DNA from: Pseudomonas sp. ML2-2023-3
Lineage (GTDB): Bacteria; Pseudomonadota; Gammaproteobacteria; Pseudomonadales; Pseudomonadaceae
Length of the DNA: 64,000 nt
Assembly (NCBI RefSeq): GCF_037055275.1
Contig: NZ_CP146343.1
Span: 4,586,001 to 4,650,000 of the forward strand
Reading direction: 5' to 3'
Below, piece after piece: positions 23,381-33,792 of this stretch; the first letter of the stretch is position 1; the number at the start of each line of letters is the position of its first letter. The notes beneath the pieces are model-generated. The model was not told the origin of the DNA. It did no database searches and worked only from the letters and a program-made list of their open reading frames with translations. A program made the position numbers and the translations under genes.

Positions 23381-24600
23381 TCCGGCGCCGTTGAAACCTC
23401 AGCGCCAGGACTGGCTTCACGTTGTTGCAACCAGTGCAGCAAGTCCTGTCCGCTCATGGGTCGTGCAAACCAGTAGCCCTGCCCTTCAACGCACCCCATT
23501 GTCAGCAAGCGCTGAAACTGGGCCTCGGTTTCGATCCCTTCAATGACCACCGACAGGCCCAGGGTTTTACCCAGGGCCAGGGTGTTGGCGATCACCGCTT
23601 CGCAGCGCGGTTCATGCTCCAGGTGGCGAACAAACCCGGCGTCGAGCTTGATTTCATTAAATGGCAACTGACACAGCCGTTGCAGCGAGGAAAACCCGGT
23701 TCCAAAGTCGTCGATCGATAACCGGCAGCCCATCATTCGCAGGCGTACCAGGTTCTCCAGGCTGGCGGCCGGCGCTTGCAGCAGTCCGTTCTCGGTCAGT
23801 TCGAAGGTCAGCCTGGAGCCTGGCGTCGCATGCCGGGTCAGGATGCCCTTGAGGGTGTAAGTCAGCTGGTTATTGGCCAATTGCACGGTTTGCAGGTTGA
23901 ACGCCATGTTCAAGGGAAAGCCCTGAATCCTGGCTTGCTCTTGCAGTCTCAACGCCTGATCCAGTTGGGCAAACAACATGTCGTCCATCAACCCGCAGCG
24001 CTCCAGCACCGGGATAAACATGGCCGGGGGCAGCACCCCTTTACTCGGGTGCTGCCAGCGACACAGCACCTCAACACCACACACCTCGCCGGTCTGCAGG
24101 TTGAACTTGGGTTGGTACCAGGCCTGCAGTTGCTGCAGGGCCAGGGCCTGGCGCACCTCGTCTTCACAGGCCAGTTGCACCTTACTGCCGGGCGTTTTCT
24201 CGGTGGTGCAGGCGCCCTGATACTTTGCCAGCAGAGGCCCAAGCACTTCGGCGTGCAGCGGCTTGCCGACATCACCCAGCAACTCCAACCCCAAAAGGGT
24301 AACGATCTGACGCGCCGTGCGGCGCAAGTCAGCCGACAGGGCACTGCTGATGATGATGGCTTTGGCTTGCCCCGACTTGCCCACCCGGCGCAAAAAGGCC
24401 AGACCGTCCATGCCTTCCATCTGCAAATCGCACACGGCGATATCCACCGCACCTGCCTGCTCAAGAACCGCCAGCGCCTCACTGCCATCACTGGCCTCAA
24501 ACACTTCATGACAGCCCAGCGAGCGAAACAGGCTCACCGCTACGGCGCGCTGGAAGTCGTCATCTTCCAAAATCAGGATACGCAGTGAATGACCAGACAT
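23335..24600 (-). CDS. Response regulator with EAL domain (RocR-like c-di-GMP phosphodiesterase)
   Basis: 421 residues from ATG 24600. An N-terminal receiver domain (about 5-125; LEDDD acid pocket, Asp58 phospho-acceptor in CDLQMEGMDGL, conserved Lys in VGKPLH) is followed by an EAL domain (about 145-400). The EAL signature is EVLCRWQHP, with FELTENGL, IDDFGTGFSSL, IKLDAGFVRHLE and VIEGIETEAQ: the metal and catalytic residues look intact, so hydrolysis of c-di-GMP is likely. The layout matches P. aeruginosa RocR. There is no partner histidine kinase in the window. The start has a weak ribosome binding site. Confidence 0.88.
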   Translation of the reverse strand: MSGHSLRILILEDDDFQRAVAVSLFRSLGCHEVFEASDGSEALAVLEQAGAVDIAVCDLQMEGMDGLAFLRRVGKSGQAKAIIISSALSADLRRTARQIVTLLGLELLGDVGKPLHAEVLGPLLAKYQGACTTEKTPGSKVQLACEDEVRQALALQQLQAWYQPKFNLQTGEVCGVEVLCRWQHPSKGVLPPAMFIPVLERCGLMDDMLFAQLDQALRLQEQARIQGFPLNMAFNLQTVQLANNQLTYTLKGILTRHATPGSRLTFELTENGLLQAPAASLENLVRLRMMGCRLSIDDFGTGFSSLQRLCQLPFNEIKLDAGFVRHLEHEPRCEAVIANTLALGKTLGLSVVIEGIETEAQFQRLLTMGCVEGQGYWFARPMSGQDLLHWLQQREASPGAEVSTAPDHSNEYGVSAVGSMF

Positions 24601-24721
24601 CAGGTTGACCCATCGAAAAACGGTGTAGGTCAATTGTCCCGGAGACAACAGGATAGTTACCTAGGAAATTTCCCCTTAAACGTAGGAATTATCCCAAGCC
24701 GACCCGGCTGTCGATTGAGCG

Positions 24722-25483
24722 TCAGCGAGCACTGCGGGTGAAGATGCGGATCACCTCATCCAGGTGCTCGGCCATGGCCTGACGCGCAGCGTCCGGGTCG
24801 TGCTGCTCCAGCGCTTGCAGCACGCGCCGGTGTTCATTTTCCGAACGATGAATCATGTCGTCCGGGGTGTAATGGCTTTGCAAACGCTGGAACATGCTGC
24901 CGTAACGGTGCCCCAGCAAATGCTGGATCATCAGCGCATAGGCCGGGTTGTCCGAGGCCTGGGCGATGCGGATATGGAACAGGCGGTCGCCCGGGTGGGT
25001 ATGGGAGTCTTCGCGATTGTCCTGCACGTTGCGTTCGAACGCCTCGCGGATGCCCGCCAATTCTTCGTCACTGGCATTCACCGCCGCCAGTGCAGCGGCC
25101 TCGGGCTCGATCAGGCGCCGGGCCTGAAGCAAGGCGAACGGCGGGATTTCAGCGCTGAAATCAACTTCGATGCCCAGTTCGGGGTCCAGTTCTTTCCACT
25201 GATTGCGGGTGGCCTGGGCCATCACCGGCTCATCGGACACCGCCTGCACCGGAGGCTCACAGACCAGCACTCCGTTACCCACGCGCACATCCACCAGGCC
25301 GATGACTTCCAGCGCAATCATCGCCTCGCGCACCGAAGCGCGACTCACGCCCAGCAACTTGGCCAACTCCCGCTCAGCCGGCAAGCGGCTGCCCGGCGGA
25401 AATTCACCGCTGTCGATCAAGGCCCGTAGCTGATCAGCGATTTGCCGATAAAGCCTTTGATTATCAATAACTTGAAATGGCAT
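24722..25483 (-). CDS. GntR/FadR-family regulator of the L-fucose operon
   Basis: 253 residues from ATG 25483 (MPFQVIDNQRLYRQIADQL). Winged helix-turn-helix at about 10-75 (LPAERELAKLLGVSRASVREAMIALEVIGLVDVRVGNGVLV) and an FCD ligand domain at about 125-245 with the metal-binding His pattern of that family. It is divergent from the fucose operon, with two identical 15-bp sites between. FadR-group regulators typically sense a pathway acid, here plausibly L-fuconate or a keto-deoxy acid; that is inference. Confidence 0.85.
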   Translation of the reverse strand: MPFQVIDNQRLYRQIADQLRALIDSGEFPPGSRLPAERELAKLLGVSRASVREAMIALEVIGLVDVRVGNGVLVCEPPVQAVSDEPVMAQATRNQWKELDPELGIEVDFSAEIPPFALLQARRLIEPEAAALAAVNASDEELAGIREAFERNVQDNREDSHTHPGDRLFHIRIAQASDNPAYALMIQHLLGHRYGSMFQRLQSHYTPDDMIHRSENEHRRVLQALEQHDPDAARQAMAEHLDEVIRIFTRSAR

Positions 25484-25575
25484 CAGGAAATAAGCTCTGG
25501 TAAGGACAGCCTTCGACAAGCTCGTTTGGCAAAAAAAGGCGCTTGTTGAAGCTTGAGGTGCATGCTACAAAAGGA

Positions 25576-25594
25576 CCAATGGCCTGACCATTGG
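25576..25594. promoter_or_regulatory. Candidate FadR-type operator 1
   Basis: CCAATGGCCTGACCATTGG is a near-perfect palindrome (mismatched only around the centre). The core AATGGCCTGACCATT is repeated exactly 89 bp downstream. Position and form fit an operator for the divergent FadR-family regulator. Confidence 0.7.
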
Positions 25595-25666
25595 ACGGAT
25601 AACGTAAAGCGATCATAGCAAACCTTATCCACACACTTGCGTCGTTTTGCCATTTGTTACGCCCGC

Positions 25667-25681
25667 AATGGCCTGACCATT
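25667..25681. promoter_or_regulatory. Candidate FadR-type operator 2
   Basis: An exact second copy of AATGGCCTGACCATT, 44 bases before the first operon gene and probably overlapping or just downstream of its promoter. Confidence 0.7.
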
Positions 25682-25724
25682 AGGCCTATAACGACAAAAA
25701 CAACAACATCGCAATGGAGCCCCC

Positions 25725-26465
25725 ATGGATCTTTCCGGCAAACGCGTGCTGATCACTGCGGCCGCTCAGGGTATTGGCCAGGCCAGTGTCCAGGCGTATC
25801 TCGCCGCTGGCGCCGAAGTCTTCGCCGCCGACATCAATGCCGCCGCCCTCGACGCCCTTGAAGGCGCGCACACTCATCTTCTGGACGTCACCGACGCCGC
25901 TGCCATCGAGCGCCTGGCCAAAACACTTGGCCCGCTGGATGTGCTGTTCAACTGCGCGGGCGTGGTTCACAGCGGCAATATTCTGGAATGCAGCGAAAAG
26001 GACTGGAGCTTCGCCCTGGACCTCAACGTGACCGCCATGTACCGCATGATCCGCGCTTTCTTGCCGGGCATGCTGGGCAACGGCGGCGGTTCGATCATCA
26101 ACATGGCCTCGGTGGCCTCCAGCGTCAAAGGCGTGCCCAACCGCTTTGCCTACTGCGCCAGCAAAGGCGCGGTCATTGGCCTGACCCGTTCAGTGGCGGC
26201 TGATTTTGTGAGCCAGAACATCCGTTGCAACGCCATCTGCCCCGGCACCGTCGACTCCCCTTCCCTGCGCCAGCGCATCAGCGAACAGGCTCTGCGCGAA
26301 GGCCGCAGTGTCGACGAGGTGTACGCCGCCTTTGCTGCGCGCCAGCCCATGGGCCGCATCGGCACCGCCGAAGAAATCGCCCAGTTGGCGCTGTACCTGG
26401 GATCGAGTGCCAGCGGCTTCACCACCGGCACGGCACAAATCATTGATGGCGGCTGGAGCAACTGA
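25725..26465 (+). CDS. SDR dehydrogenase, probable 2-keto-3-deoxy-L-fuconate dehydrogenase
   Basis: 246-residue classical short-chain dehydrogenase: cofactor motif AAAQGIG near residue 12, NCAG near 82, catalytic Ser in NMASVASS, Tyr-x3-Lys in YCASKG. Sequence and context fit the NAD-dependent oxidation of 2-keto-3-deoxy-L-fuconate at C4 to 2,4-diketo-3-deoxy-L-fuconate. First gene of the fucose operon. A clear paralogue lies at 36241-36981, alike over the whole length. Confidence 0.8.
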   Translation: MDLSGKRVLITAAAQGIGQASVQAYLAAGAEVFAADINAAALDALEGAHTHLLDVTDAAAIERLAKTLGPLDVLFNCAGVVHSGNILECSEKDWSFALDLNVTAMYRMIRAFLPGMLGNGGGSIINMASVASSVKGVPNRFAYCASKGAVIGLTRSVAADFVSQNIRCNAICPGTVDSPSLRQRISEQALREGRSVDEVYAAFAARQPMGRIGTAEEIAQLALYLGSSASGFTTGTAQIIDGGWSN

Positions 26466-26490
26466 CGCCATCGCTTTTGACTTTGCTCTC

Positions 26491-26520
26491 GTGGGAGCGG
26501 GCTTGCTCGCTTCCACAGGG
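26491..26520. repeat. Short REP element, GTGGGAGCGGGCTTGCTC family
   Basis: One full arm followed by a truncated second arm (GCTTCCACAGGG), inside the operon between the SDR and FAH genes. Possible effects on mRNA stability are inference. Confidence 0.7.
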
Positions 26521-26547
26521 CCCTACCCCTTCCAAAAAGGATTGTTT

Positions 26548-27396
26548 ATGAAACTGCTGCGCTACGGTGACAAAGGTCAGGAACGCCCTGCCCTGCTCGA
26601 CAACAACGGTCAACTGCGCGACTTGTCCGCAGTGGTCGCAGACATCGCAGGCCAAACCCTGAGCCCCGAAAGCATTGCCCGCCTGCAAGATATCGACCCC
26701 TCGACCCTGCCACTGGTTGAGGGCTCCCCACGTATCGGCGCCTGCGTTGGTCAGGTCGGCAAATTTATCTGCATCGGCCTCAACTACGCCGACCATGCTG
26801 CCGAAACCGGCGCCGCCATCCCCGCCGAGCCTGTGGTGTTCAGCAAATGGACCAGCGCCATTGTCGGCCCCAACGACAACGTTGAAATCCCGCGCAACTC
26901 GCGCAAAACCGACTGGGAAGTCGAACTGGGCGTGGTCATCGGCAAAGGCGGTCGCTACATCAGCGAAAGCGATGCCCTTGAGCATGTGGCTGGATATTGC
27001 GTGATCAACGACGTGTCCGAGCGTGAGTTCCAGCTGGAGCTGGGCGGCACCTGGGACAAAGGCAAGGGCTGCGACACCTTCGGCCCGCTTGGGCCGTGGC
27101 TGGTGACCCGTGATGAAATCGCCGACCCGCACCAGCTCGACCTGTGGCTGGAAGTGGACGGCAAGCGCTACCAGAACGGCAACACGCGGACGATGATTTT
27201 CCAGATCCCGAAAATCATCAGCTACCTCAGCCAGTTCATGAGCCTGCAACCGGGCGACGTGATTTCCACCGGCACCCCGCCAGGTGTCGGCCTGGGCATC
27301 AAGCCCGAACCCGTGTACCTGCGCGCAGGCCAGACCATGCGCCTGGGTATCAGCGGGCTGGGCGAACAACAGCAACGCACCGTGAATGCCGACTGA
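26548..27396 (+). CDS. FAH-family hydrolase, probable 2,4-diketo-3-deoxy-L-fuconate hydrolase
   Basis: 282 residues from ATG 26548 (AAAAAGGA upstream). The fumarylacetoacetate hydrolase fold is clear: GKFICIGLNYADHAAETG, EPVVFSKWTSAIVGPNDNVEIP, the metal ligands in DWEVELGVVIGKGGR, FGPLGPWLVTRDEI and GDVISTGTPPGVGLG. In the L-fucose route such an enzyme cleaves the diketo acid to pyruvate and L-lactate. Paralogue at 37108-37956. Follows the SDR after a REP element. Confidence 0.82.
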   Translation: MKLLRYGDKGQERPALLDNNGQLRDLSAVVADIAGQTLSPESIARLQDIDPSTLPLVEGSPRIGACVGQVGKFICIGLNYADHAAETGAAIPAEPVVFSKWTSAIVGPNDNVEIPRNSRKTDWEVELGVVIGKGGRYISESDALEHVAGYCVINDVSEREFQLELGGTWDKGKGCDTFGPLGPWLVTRDEIADPHQLDLWLEVDGKRYQNGNTRTMIFQIPKIISYLSQFMSLQPGDVISTGTPPGVGLGIKPEPVYLRAGQTMRLGISGLGEQQQRTVNAD

Positions 27397-27410
27397 CAGG
27401 GAGCTGCACC

Positions 27411-28688
27411 ATGACCACGATTACTGCCGTACGGGTTGAAGACATCCGCTTCCCCACCTCGCAATCGCTCGACGGTTCTGACGCGATGAACCCGGACCCG
27501 GACTACTCGGCGGCCTATGTCATCCTCGAAACCGACACCCCGGGCCTTGAAGGCCATGGCCTGACCTTCACCATCGGCCGTGGCAATGAAATCTGCTGCG
27601 CCTCGATCAAGGCCCTGTCCAGCCTGCTGGTGGGGTTGAAGCTGGAATGGATCGCCGAAGACATGGGCCGCTTCTGGCGCCACGTCACCAGCGATAGCCA
27701 ACTGCGCTGGATCGGCCCGGACAAGGGCGCCATTCACCTGGCCACTGGCGCGGTGGTCAATGCCGCCTGGGACCTGTGGGCCAAGGCAGAAGGCAAACCC
27801 GTGTGGCGCCTGGTGGCCGACATGAGCCCCGAAGAACTGGTGCGCTGCATTGATTTTCGCTACATCACCGACTGCATAACCCCGGCACAAGCCCTCACGT
27901 TGTTGCGCGAACGCGCCCAGGGCAAGGCCGAGCGCCTGGCTTCGCTCGAAGCTGACGGCTACCCCTGCTACACCACCTCGGCCGGGTGGCTCGGTTATGC
28001 CGATGACAAACTGCGCAGGCTGTGCCAGGAGGCGGTGGATGCAGGCTTCAGCCACGTCAAACTGAAGGTCGGCCATGACCTGCAGGACGACATCCGCCGC
28101 GTGCGTATCGCACGCGAGGTGTTGGGGCCGGATCGCCAGTTGATGATCGACGCCAATCAGGTATGGGAAGTGGACGAGGCCATTGACTGGGTGCGCGAGC
28201 TGTCATTTGCCAACCCGTGGTTTATCGAAGAACCCACCAGCCCGGACGACGTGGAAGGTCATCGCAAGATCCGCCTGGGCGTTACCCCGGTCAAGGTCGC
28301 AACCGGTGAGATGTGCCAGAACCGTATCGTGTTCAAGCAACTGATCATGCGCGAAGCCATTGATGTGGTGCAGATCGACGCCTGCCGTCTCGGCGGGGTC
28401 AATGAAGTGCTGGCCGTGATGCTGATGGCCGCCAAATACAACCTGCCCGTGTGCCCCCATGCGGGTGGCGTAGGTTTGTGCGAATACGTGCAGCACCTGT
28501 CGATGATCGATTACCTGTGCATCGCCGGGACTCACGAAGGCCGGGTGGTGGAGTTTGTCGACCATCTGCATGAGCACTTTGAAGACCCGTGCGTGATTCG
28601 CAACGCGGCCTATATGCCACCCCAGGCGCCGGGCTTCTCGATCCAGATGAAAGCAGCGTCCCGCGAGCAGTATCGGTACCGGGGCTGA
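27411..28688 (+). CDS. fucD: L-fuconate dehydratase (enolase superfamily)
   Basis: 425 residues from ATG 27411, 15 bases after the FAH stop. Capping domain (about 1-150) and barrel with enolase-superfamily residues: K217-L-K219, the metal ligand D247 in MIDANQVW, EEPTSPDD, and HAGGVGLCEYVQH near residue 350. Spacing and motifs match fuconate dehydratases (human ENOSF1, Xanthomonas FucD). It dehydrates L-fuconate to 2-keto-3-deoxy-L-fuconate in the cytosol. The reading frame is open upstream within the FAH gene, but this ATG gives the family N-terminus. Confidence 0.92.
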   Translation: MTTITAVRVEDIRFPTSQSLDGSDAMNPDPDYSAAYVILETDTPGLEGHGLTFTIGRGNEICCASIKALSSLLVGLKLEWIAEDMGRFWRHVTSDSQLRWIGPDKGAIHLATGAVVNAAWDLWAKAEGKPVWRLVADMSPEELVRCIDFRYITDCITPAQALTLLRERAQGKAERLASLEADGYPCYTTSAGWLGYADDKLRRLCQEAVDAGFSHVKLKVGHDLQDDIRRVRIAREVLGPDRQLMIDANQVWEVDEAIDWVRELSFANPWFIEEPTSPDDVEGHRKIRLGVTPVKVATGEMCQNRIVFKQLIMREAIDVVQIDACRLGGVNEVLAVMLMAAKYNLPVCPHAGGVGLCEYVQHLSMIDYLCIAGTHEGRVVEFVDHLHEHFEDPCVIRNAAYMPPQAPGFSIQMKAASREQYRYRG

Positions 28689-28712
28689 ACCCACGGGCGG
28701 AGCACAATAATA

Positions 28713-30669
<1,957 letters not shown>

Positions 30670-30725
30670 CCCGCTTCCACACAGAACCATGCAAGTCGCA
30701 CACAACAATAAAAAGGAGATGCGTC

Positions 30726-31961
30726 ATGTCACTCAAGCACTCGAACGTCGCAGAGCCGTCCTTTACCCGGGCGGTTACGTCCTATCGCTGGGCACTGATT
30801 CTGGTGACCTGCCTGTTTTTCCTGTGGGGGCTGTCCTATGGCCTGCTCGATGTACTGAACAAACACTTTCAGGAAACCCTGCACGTCAGCAAGGCCCAGT
30901 CGGGCCTGCTGCAAAGCGCGTACTTCGGGGCGTACTTTCTGATCGCCCTGCCTGCCGGCTTCATCATGGACCGATACGGCTACAAGGCCGGTATTTTGCT
31001 GGGCCTGTGCCTCTACGCCACCGGCGCCCTGCTGTTCATGCCAGCCGCTGCCGCACAGAGCTTTCAGTTCTTTCTGTTCGCCCTGTTTGTAATCGCCTGC
31101 GGCCTGGGTTGCCTGGAAACCGCCGCCAACCCGTATGCCACGGTATTGGGTGAGCCCGCCGGTGCCGAGCGACGCTTGAACCTGGCACAGTCATTCAACG
31201 GCCTGGGGCAGTTCTTCGGACCGTTGATTGGCGGCGCACTGTTCTTCAGTGGAGCCAACAGCACCGACACCACCCAATCGCTGCAAATGACCTACCTGGT
31301 GATTGCCGCGCTGGTGTTGCTGGTGGCGGTGCTGATCGCCCGCACCCCGTTGCCCGACTTGCGCGAGCAGGAAGTGCAAGCCGGGCAGCACGACCACAAA
31401 ACCCTGTGGCAGCACCGCGAGTTCGTCACAGGGGTGATCACCCAGTTTTTCTATGTGGGCGCCCAGGTCGGCGTGGGTGCTTTTTTCATCAACTACGTCA
31501 CCGAACACTGGGCACACATGAGCAGCCAGCAAGCCGCGTATTTGCTCTCGGTGGCGATGCTCAGCTTCATGTTTGGCCGGTTCTTCAGCACCTGGCTGAT
31601 GGGCCGCGTCAACGCCCAGCGTCTGCTGCTGATCTACGCATTGATCAACGTCGGGCTGTGCGCGGTGGTGGTAACGGGGATTGAAGGCCTGTCGGTGGTG
31701 GCGCTGGTGGCGACGTTCTTCTTCATGTCGATCATGTTCCCGACGCTGTTTGCCATGGGCGTGAAAAACCTCGGGCCGCATACCAAGCGCGGCAGCTCAT
31801 TCATGATCATGGCCATTGTCGGCGGCGCGCTGCTGCCCTACGTGATGGGCCTGGTGGCCGACCACACCTCCACGGCCGTGGCCTACCTGCTGCCGATGGG
31901 TTGCTTTGTGATCGTTGCGGCTTATGCCCGTGGTGCTCTCAGAGGCAAGCCAGCCCTTTAA
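30726..31961 (+). CDS. fucP: L-fucose permease, FucP-like MFS symporter
   Basis: 411 residues from ATG 30726 with a strong AAGGAG site. Twelve transmembrane segments. FucP family marks include FFLWGLSYGLLDVLNKHFQ near residue 36, LPAGFIMDRYGYKAG and the CLETAANPYATVLG signature near residue 130. It should bring in L-fucose with protons. Last enzyme-linked gene of the fuc operon. Confidence 0.88.
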   Translation: MSLKHSNVAEPSFTRAVTSYRWALILVTCLFFLWGLSYGLLDVLNKHFQETLHVSKAQSGLLQSAYFGAYFLIALPAGFIMDRYGYKAGILLGLCLYATGALLFMPAAAAQSFQFFLFALFVIACGLGCLETAANPYATVLGEPAGAERRLNLAQSFNGLGQFFGPLIGGALFFSGANSTDTTQSLQMTYLVIAALVLLVAVLIARTPLPDLREQEVQAGQHDHKTLWQHREFVTGVITQFFYVGAQVGVGAFFINYVTEHWAHMSSQQAAYLLSVAMLSFMFGRFFSTWLMGRVNAQRLLLIYALINVGLCAVVVTGIEGLSVVALVATFFFMSIMFPTLFAMGVKNLGPHTKRGSSFMIMAIVGGALLPYVMGLVADHTSTAVAYLLPMGCFVIVAAYARGALRGKPAL

Positions 31962-32001
31962 ATGCCGTTGTACTCCACAAAAAAAATAATCGGAGCACCT
32001 C

Positions 32002-33324
32002 ATGTCCAACCCCGTCCTGCAACAGGCGCTGAGTAAAATTCGCTGGCGCATCCTGCCCTTTGTCGCGTTGATGTTCGCGATGGCCATCATCGACCGTTCC
32101 AACATCGGCTTTGCCAAACACGCCTTTCAGGCGGACACCGGCCTGAGCAACGCAGCGTTTGCGTTAGGCGCGGGGATTTTCTTTATCGGCTACGCGGTGT
32201 TCGAAGTCCCCAGCAACCTGATGCTGCACAAGATCGGCGCCCGCATCTGGCTGAGCCGGATCATGGTCACCTGGGGGCTGGTGTCGGCGGCGATGATGTT
32301 TGCCCACGACGAAACCAGCTTTTACATCCTGCGTTTTTTGCTGGGCGTGGCCGAAGCGGGTCTGTCGCCGGGGGTGGTGCTGTACCTGACCTACTGGTTC
32401 CCGCAGAACCAGCGCGGCTCGGCCTACGGCATCTACTATTTCGGCGTACCGGTGTCGCTGATGGTGGGCGGGCCCGTGTCGGGCTGGTTGCTGGAAACCG
32501 CGCAATTCGGCCTCACCGGCTGGCAATGGATGTTTGTGACCGAAGGCCTCGCGGCTTCGATCATCGGCGTGTTTGCGTTCTTCTACCTGACCGACAAACC
32601 CCGCGACGCCAAGTGGCTGAGCCCTGAAGAAAAGGCAGTCATCGAACACGAACTGGAAAAAGAACACCTGCTCAAGGCCAACAAGGGCCCTTCGTCGTGG
32701 CGCGCGGCACTGATCAACCCGGTGGTGCTGTACTTCACCCTGATCTATTTCACGATACAGGTCAGCGTCTATGGGGTGCTGTTCTACCTGCCGACGCGGA
32801 TCGCCGAGTTGCTGGGCACCGGCATTGGCTTGAAAGTCGGCGCACTGACTTCAATTCCGTGGATTGCCACCGTGTGCATGCTGTACATCGTGACTCGCCA
32901 TGCCGACCGCACAGGTCAGCAAACCCGCTTCGCCGCGCTGATGCTGGCATTGGCGGCAGTGGGCATGGTGGGATCGACATTGAGTGGCAGCCTGCCACTG
33001 GTGATTTTGGCGTTCTGCGTGGCAGCCGCCGGTTTTATTACCGTGCAACCGTTGTTCTGGACACTGCCTACCCGCTTTTTGGGCGGCGCGGCGGCGGCCA
33101 GCGGGATTGCGGTGATTGGTGCGCTGGGCAACCTTGGTGGTTTCCTGGCACCCACGGTCAAAACCTGGGCCGAGGGCTACTTCAACAACCCCCATGCAGG
33201 CATGTACTTTTTGGCCGGGACGGCGTTGCTGGGCGCGCTGATGTTGATCCGCTGTGCAAGAACCGGACAAGAACCCGGCATCCAGGTTGATTCACCGTCC
33301 GTGACAGCACCTGCGACACGCTGA
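32002..33324 (+). CDS. MFS transporter, anion:cation symporter family
   Basis: 440 residues, twelve transmembrane segments, ACS-family pattern (FVALMFAMAIIDRSNIGFAKHAF, GYAVFEVPSNLMLHKIGARIWLSRIMVTWG, LLGVAEAGLSPGVVLYLTYWFP) as in GudP, ExuT and tartrate carriers. Probably moves a sugar acid such as L-fuconate or galactonate. It starts 40 bases after fucP with GGAG before the ATG, so likely in the same transcript. Confidence 0.82.
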   Translation: MSNPVLQQALSKIRWRILPFVALMFAMAIIDRSNIGFAKHAFQADTGLSNAAFALGAGIFFIGYAVFEVPSNLMLHKIGARIWLSRIMVTWGLVSAAMMFAHDETSFYILRFLLGVAEAGLSPGVVLYLTYWFPQNQRGSAYGIYYFGVPVSLMVGGPVSGWLLETAQFGLTGWQWMFVTEGLAASIIGVFAFFYLTDKPRDAKWLSPEEKAVIEHELEKEHLLKANKGPSSWRAALINPVVLYFTLIYFTIQVSVYGVLFYLPTRIAELLGTGIGLKVGALTSIPWIATVCMLYIVTRHADRTGQQTRFAALMLALAAVGMVGSTLSGSLPLVILAFCVAAAGFITVQPLFWTLPTRFLGGAAAASGIAVIGALGNLGGFLAPTVKTWAEGYFNNPHAGMYFLAGTALLGALMLIRCARTGQEPGIQVDSPSVTAPATR

Positions 33325-33419
33325 CCGCAGCGGCGGGTATTAACACGGGTCACATGTGAGCTACATTGGGAAACAGTTGGAATCAAAACAACAGCCCGAA
33401 ATCTCACAAAGGGTGACCC

Positions 33420-33671
33420 GTGAATACCAATCAAAAACTGAGAACTTTCGACCTGATTCGCGAAGCGGTACTGCCCGAGTACCGCGACCGGGTGAACGAG
33501 TACCTGAGCCTTTATGAAGAGGCGCTCCAAAGCGAAAGCACCCGCACTGCCGATAGACACGCCAGCGCCCATCAACTGCGGGGCTACCTGCGCGGCCTGA
33601 ACACCACCCGGGTGCTGGGCATGGCTGACTGGGAAGAGCTGGACCGACGCATTACCGAGTCGTGGTTGTAA
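33420..33671 (+). CDS. Small protein of unknown function
   Basis: 83 residues from a GTG start preceded by AAAGGGTG. A charged, helical protein with no signal peptide or membrane segment (RTFDLIREAVLPEYRDRVNEYLSLYEEALQ; ...LRGLNTTRVLGMADWEELDRRI). I do not recognise the family. It stands alone between the fucose operon and the next cluster. Confidence 0.6.
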   Translation: MNTNQKLRTFDLIREAVLPEYRDRVNEYLSLYEEALQSESTRTADRHASAHQLRGYLRGLNTTRVLGMADWEELDRRITESWL

Positions 33672-33692
33672 CGGTAAACACCTATCCCCCCC

Positions 33693-33776
33693 GTGGGAGC
33701 GGGCTTGCTCGCGATGATATCGACGCGGTAGTTCAGATACACCGTGTCGCCCGAATTGCGAGCAAGCCCGCTCCCA
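33693..33776. repeat. REP pair, GTGGGAGCGGGCTTGCTC family
   Basis: Full inverted pair between the convergent ends of the small ORF and the MFS gene at 33793. Confidence 0.9.
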
Positions 33777-33792
33777 ACAAACCCTCTCTCAG

